A stretch of DNA of 7,361 nucleotides from JAGOPO01 sp038065515 (lineage in GTDB: Bacteria > Patescibacteriota > Minisyncoccia > 2-02-FULL-40-12 > GWA2-44-9): positions 1 through 7,361 of the forward strand of contig JBBTQV010000030.1 in the NCBI GenBank assembly GCA_038065515.1, read 5' to 3'. The notes below the pieces were generated by a model. The model saw only the letters and a list, made by a program, of their open reading frames with translations, searched no databases and was not told the origin of the DNA. Positions 6,179 to 7,361 of this stretch are shown here, piece by piece (within the stretch, counting starts at the first letter, position 1; each line of letters opens with the position of its first letter). The position numbers were made by a program, and so were the translations under genes.

Positions 6179-6184
6179 GGAGAT

Positions 6185-7198
6185 ATGACAGAGAGGATTA
6201 AATATGGTAAACGAGCGGTCTTCGCAAAGGGCGCACAAACAAGCTTCATATGCTCGCTAGAAAAGTCTCTCAGCTTAGGGCTGGGCGATCTTTCCAAAAT
6301 AGCCGGAGTCAGCCGAAGAACAATATATGATTGGAAACGGGAGAAATTCTCAATGTCGTTATCGGCGCTTAAAAAGTTGTGCTCAAAGACAAATATCCCC
6401 GTCCCAAGCTCCGTCCAAGTGAGAGGCCCGTTTTGGTACGCAAGCAAGGGAGGCAAGATTGGCGGTTCGGTCGTTATGGGAAAATACGGTCGGGTTCCGG
6501 TTCATACTCAATACCGAATAGCGCGCTGGCGCACATGGTGGGAGCGTGAGGGTAAGTTCGCCCACAATAAAATATTCGTTCCACTCCCCTGTAAGAATCC
6601 TCCCCTATCAAATGAGCTTGCGGAATTCCTAGGAATTATGATGGGAGATGGAGGGATGAGTAAGTATCAGGTCAGCGTCACGCTCCATCATGTGGACGAC
6701 AAGGAATACGGACACTATATTACCAGGCTCATGAAAAAGCTGTTCGGCGTTACACCCACAACTCGCCATATTCCCAAGATTTCAGTGAATACCTATACGA
6801 TTTCCCGCGTAAGACTCGTGCACTACCTTCGTGAACGCGGGCTCGTGATTGGAAATAAAATAAGGCAACAGATTGGTATCCCTGATTGGATCATGAAGAA
6901 AAGGCGATATCGGATAGCATGTCTCCGCGGCCTCGTGGATACCGATGGGTCGGTCGTTGTCCACCGATACCTCTCGAGCGGGAAGTATTACACATATAAA
7001 AAGATAGATTTTTCAAGCCGTTCCGCCTTGCTACTCGGGTCCGTAAATGTTATATTATGCGGACTCGGCATCAGAAGTGGGGTGCGAAAAAGAAACATCA
7101 GGATTGAAGCGCAAAAAGATGTTAAAAGATACTTCGCGATCGTTGGAAGTCACAATCCTAAGCACAGAGAAAGATATCAGCATGGAGAGGTCGCATAG
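6185..7198 (+). CDS. Free-standing LAGLIDADG homing-endonuclease-like protein with N-terminal HTH
   Basis: The 337-residue product looks like an intact DNA endonuclease of the LAGLIDADG class, which cleaves long specific DNA sites. Residues about 32-65 form a helix-turn-helix (LSKIAGVSRRTIYDWKREKF). Residues about 83-125 hold a glycine-rich, aromatic linker (SKGGKIGG, KYG, RWRTWWEREG). The two active-site helices are LAEFLGIMMGDG (145-156, predicted catalytic D155) and CLRGLVDTDG (246-255, D254). The end AIVGSHNPKHRERY (318-331) resembles the usual C-terminus of this subfamily. It is not inside an intron or intein. The gene is visibly richer in A/T and in AGA, AGG and ATA codons than pil and comFC, suggesting acquisition. 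The last five codons lie in the tRNA-Ser gene, and the stop TAG is in its D-loop. Start: the only upstream ATG, directly after a predicted extended -10. Activity is not proven by sequence. Confidence 0.88.
   Translation: MTERIKYGKRAVFAKGAQTSFICSLEKSLSLGLGDLSKIAGVSRRTIYDWKREKFSMSLSALKKLCSKTNIPVPSSVQVRGPFWYASKGGKIGGSVVMGKYGRVPVHTQYRIARWRTWWEREGKFAHNKIFVPLPCKNPPLSNELAEFLGIMMGDGGMSKYQVSVTLHHVDDKEYGHYITRLMKKLFGVTPTTRHIPKISVNTYTISRVRLVHYLRERGLVIGNKIRQQIGIPDWIMKKRRYRIACLRGLVDTDGSVVVHRYLSSGKYYTYKKIDFSSRSALLLGSVNVILCGLGIRSGVRKRNIRIEAQKDVKRYFAIVGSHNPKHRERYQHGEVA
7104..7133 (+). promoter_or_regulatory. Weak candidate promoter for tRNA-Ser inside the endonuclease gene
   Basis: TTGAAG (7104-7109) and GATACT (7128-7133), 18 nt apart, each match the sigma-70 consensus at 4 of 6 bases. 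Transcription would start near 7140, about 44 nt before the mature tRNA. The tRNA must be transcribed either from inside the endonuclease ORF or together with it. Confidence 0.25.
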
Positions 7199-7276
7199 CG
7201 GTCTATTGCGCTGGTTTGCTAAACCGGTAAGGGACCTAAAATCCCTTCGAGGGTTCGAATCCCTCCCTCTCCGCCA
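7184..7276 (+). tRNA. tRNA-Ser (anticodon GCU), class II, CCA encoded
   Basis: The sequence folds as a full class II tRNA. The acceptor stem is GGAGAGG (7184-7190) with CCTCTCC (7266-7272), followed by discriminator G and encoded CCA (7274-7276). The D arm has a 3-bp stem (GCA/TGC) around a loop with the invariant A and GG. The anticodon stem is CTGGT/ACCGG with one G-U pair, and the loop TTGCTAA gives anticodon GCT (7218-7220), reading AGC and AGU serine codons. The long variable arm has a 6-bp stem AAGGGA/TCCCTT. The T arm is GAGGG-TTCGAAT-CCCTC. No intron is present. The first 15 nt are also the end of the upstream endonuclease ORF. Confidence 0.97.
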
Positions 7277-7278
7277 AT

Positions 7279-7295
7279 TTTCACTTTTTGTGAAA
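7279..7295. repeat. Small hairpin just after tRNA-Ser
   Basis: TTTCAC (7279-7284) and GTGAAA (7290-7295) flank TTTTT, 2 nt after the CCA end of the tRNA. The 6-bp stem is A/T-rich and lacks a following T-run, so it may aid 3' processing or weak termination, but it is not a standard terminator. Confidence 0.3.
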
Positions 7296-7307
7296 TCGTA
7301 AGAAACA

Positions 7308-7341
7308 GCCTCGGCGCAAAGCGCCTCGGCATGGTATTTTT
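7308..7341 (+). terminator. Possible terminator or repeat after tRNA-Ser
   Basis: GGCGC-AAA-GCGCC (7313-7325) forms a G/C-rich 5-bp hairpin, and T5 follows at 7337-7341 after an 11-nt gap, too far for a standard intrinsic terminator. The same stretch holds a direct repeat of GCCTCGGC (7308-7315 and 7323-7330). No gene is visible from 7277 to the window end. Confidence 0.25.
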
Positions 7342-7361
7342 CCGCTATTTTGAAGGCATTT

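Noticed and set aside
6185..6203. Similarity of GAGAGG near the endonuclease start to the tRNA-Ser 5' end, as a possible target duplication
   Set aside because: Only about 6-7 bases match and the flanks differ; this is within chance.
7184..7276. An intron in tRNA-Ser, suggested by the adjacent endonuclease
   Set aside because: All stems and loops fold continuously, with a normal 7-nt anticodon loop and long variable arm; no extra sequence is present.

Overview
The window looks like part of a genome from the Candidate Phyla Radiation (Patescibacteria, Parcubacteria-like). I infer this from four things: a compact type IV pilus (T4P) operon of the monoderm type (pilM-pilN-pilO-small protein-pilB-pilC, with no secretin gene in view), an HTH-plus-LAGLIDADG protein of a kind I associate with these genomes, short palindromic elements inside coding sequence, and genes with almost no Shine-Dalgarno sequences. 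TGA ends pilM and comFC, so TGA is read as stop; this argues against the lineages that recode TGA as glycine. No database search was possible, so the taxon is an inference.

Layout. Bases 1-5405 are a minus-strand operon read from right to left: pilM (actin-like platform protein), pilN and pilO (inner-membrane alignment proteins), an 88-residue one-pass membrane protein in the pilP position, pilB (extension ATPase) and pilC (platform protein, cut by the window edge). Gaps between genes are 27, 1, 8, 11 and 7 nt, which fits one transcript with translational coupling. A 44-nt region separates pilM from the divergent gene comFC (5450-6115, plus strand), a phosphoribosyltransferase-fold protein of the DNA-uptake (competence) set. 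Predicted promoters for the two directions overlap at their -10 elements. Then come a free-standing LAGLIDADG homing-endonuclease-like gene (6185-7198) and a class II tRNA-Ser(GCU) gene (7184-7276). The endonuclease ORF runs 15 nt into the tRNA and takes its stop codon from the D-loop. The last 85 nt hold two small hairpins and no visible gene.

How the parts fit. The pil genes supply motor, platform and alignment parts of a pilus. ComFC next door suggests, as an inference, that pilus and DNA uptake may be linked here. The endonuclease gene is more A/T-rich and uses more AGA/AGG/ATA codons than its neighbours, so it looks acquired.

Most worth a second look: (1) a perfect 16-bp inverted repeat with a 3-nt loop inside comFC, read through in frame; (2) an 8-bp-arm palindromic element read in frame in a variable linker of PilM, with a possible shorter relative in the pilP-position gene; (3) the overlap of the endonuclease gene with tRNA-Ser; (4) extended -10 promoters very close to start codons, suggesting leaderless or near-leaderless mRNAs.
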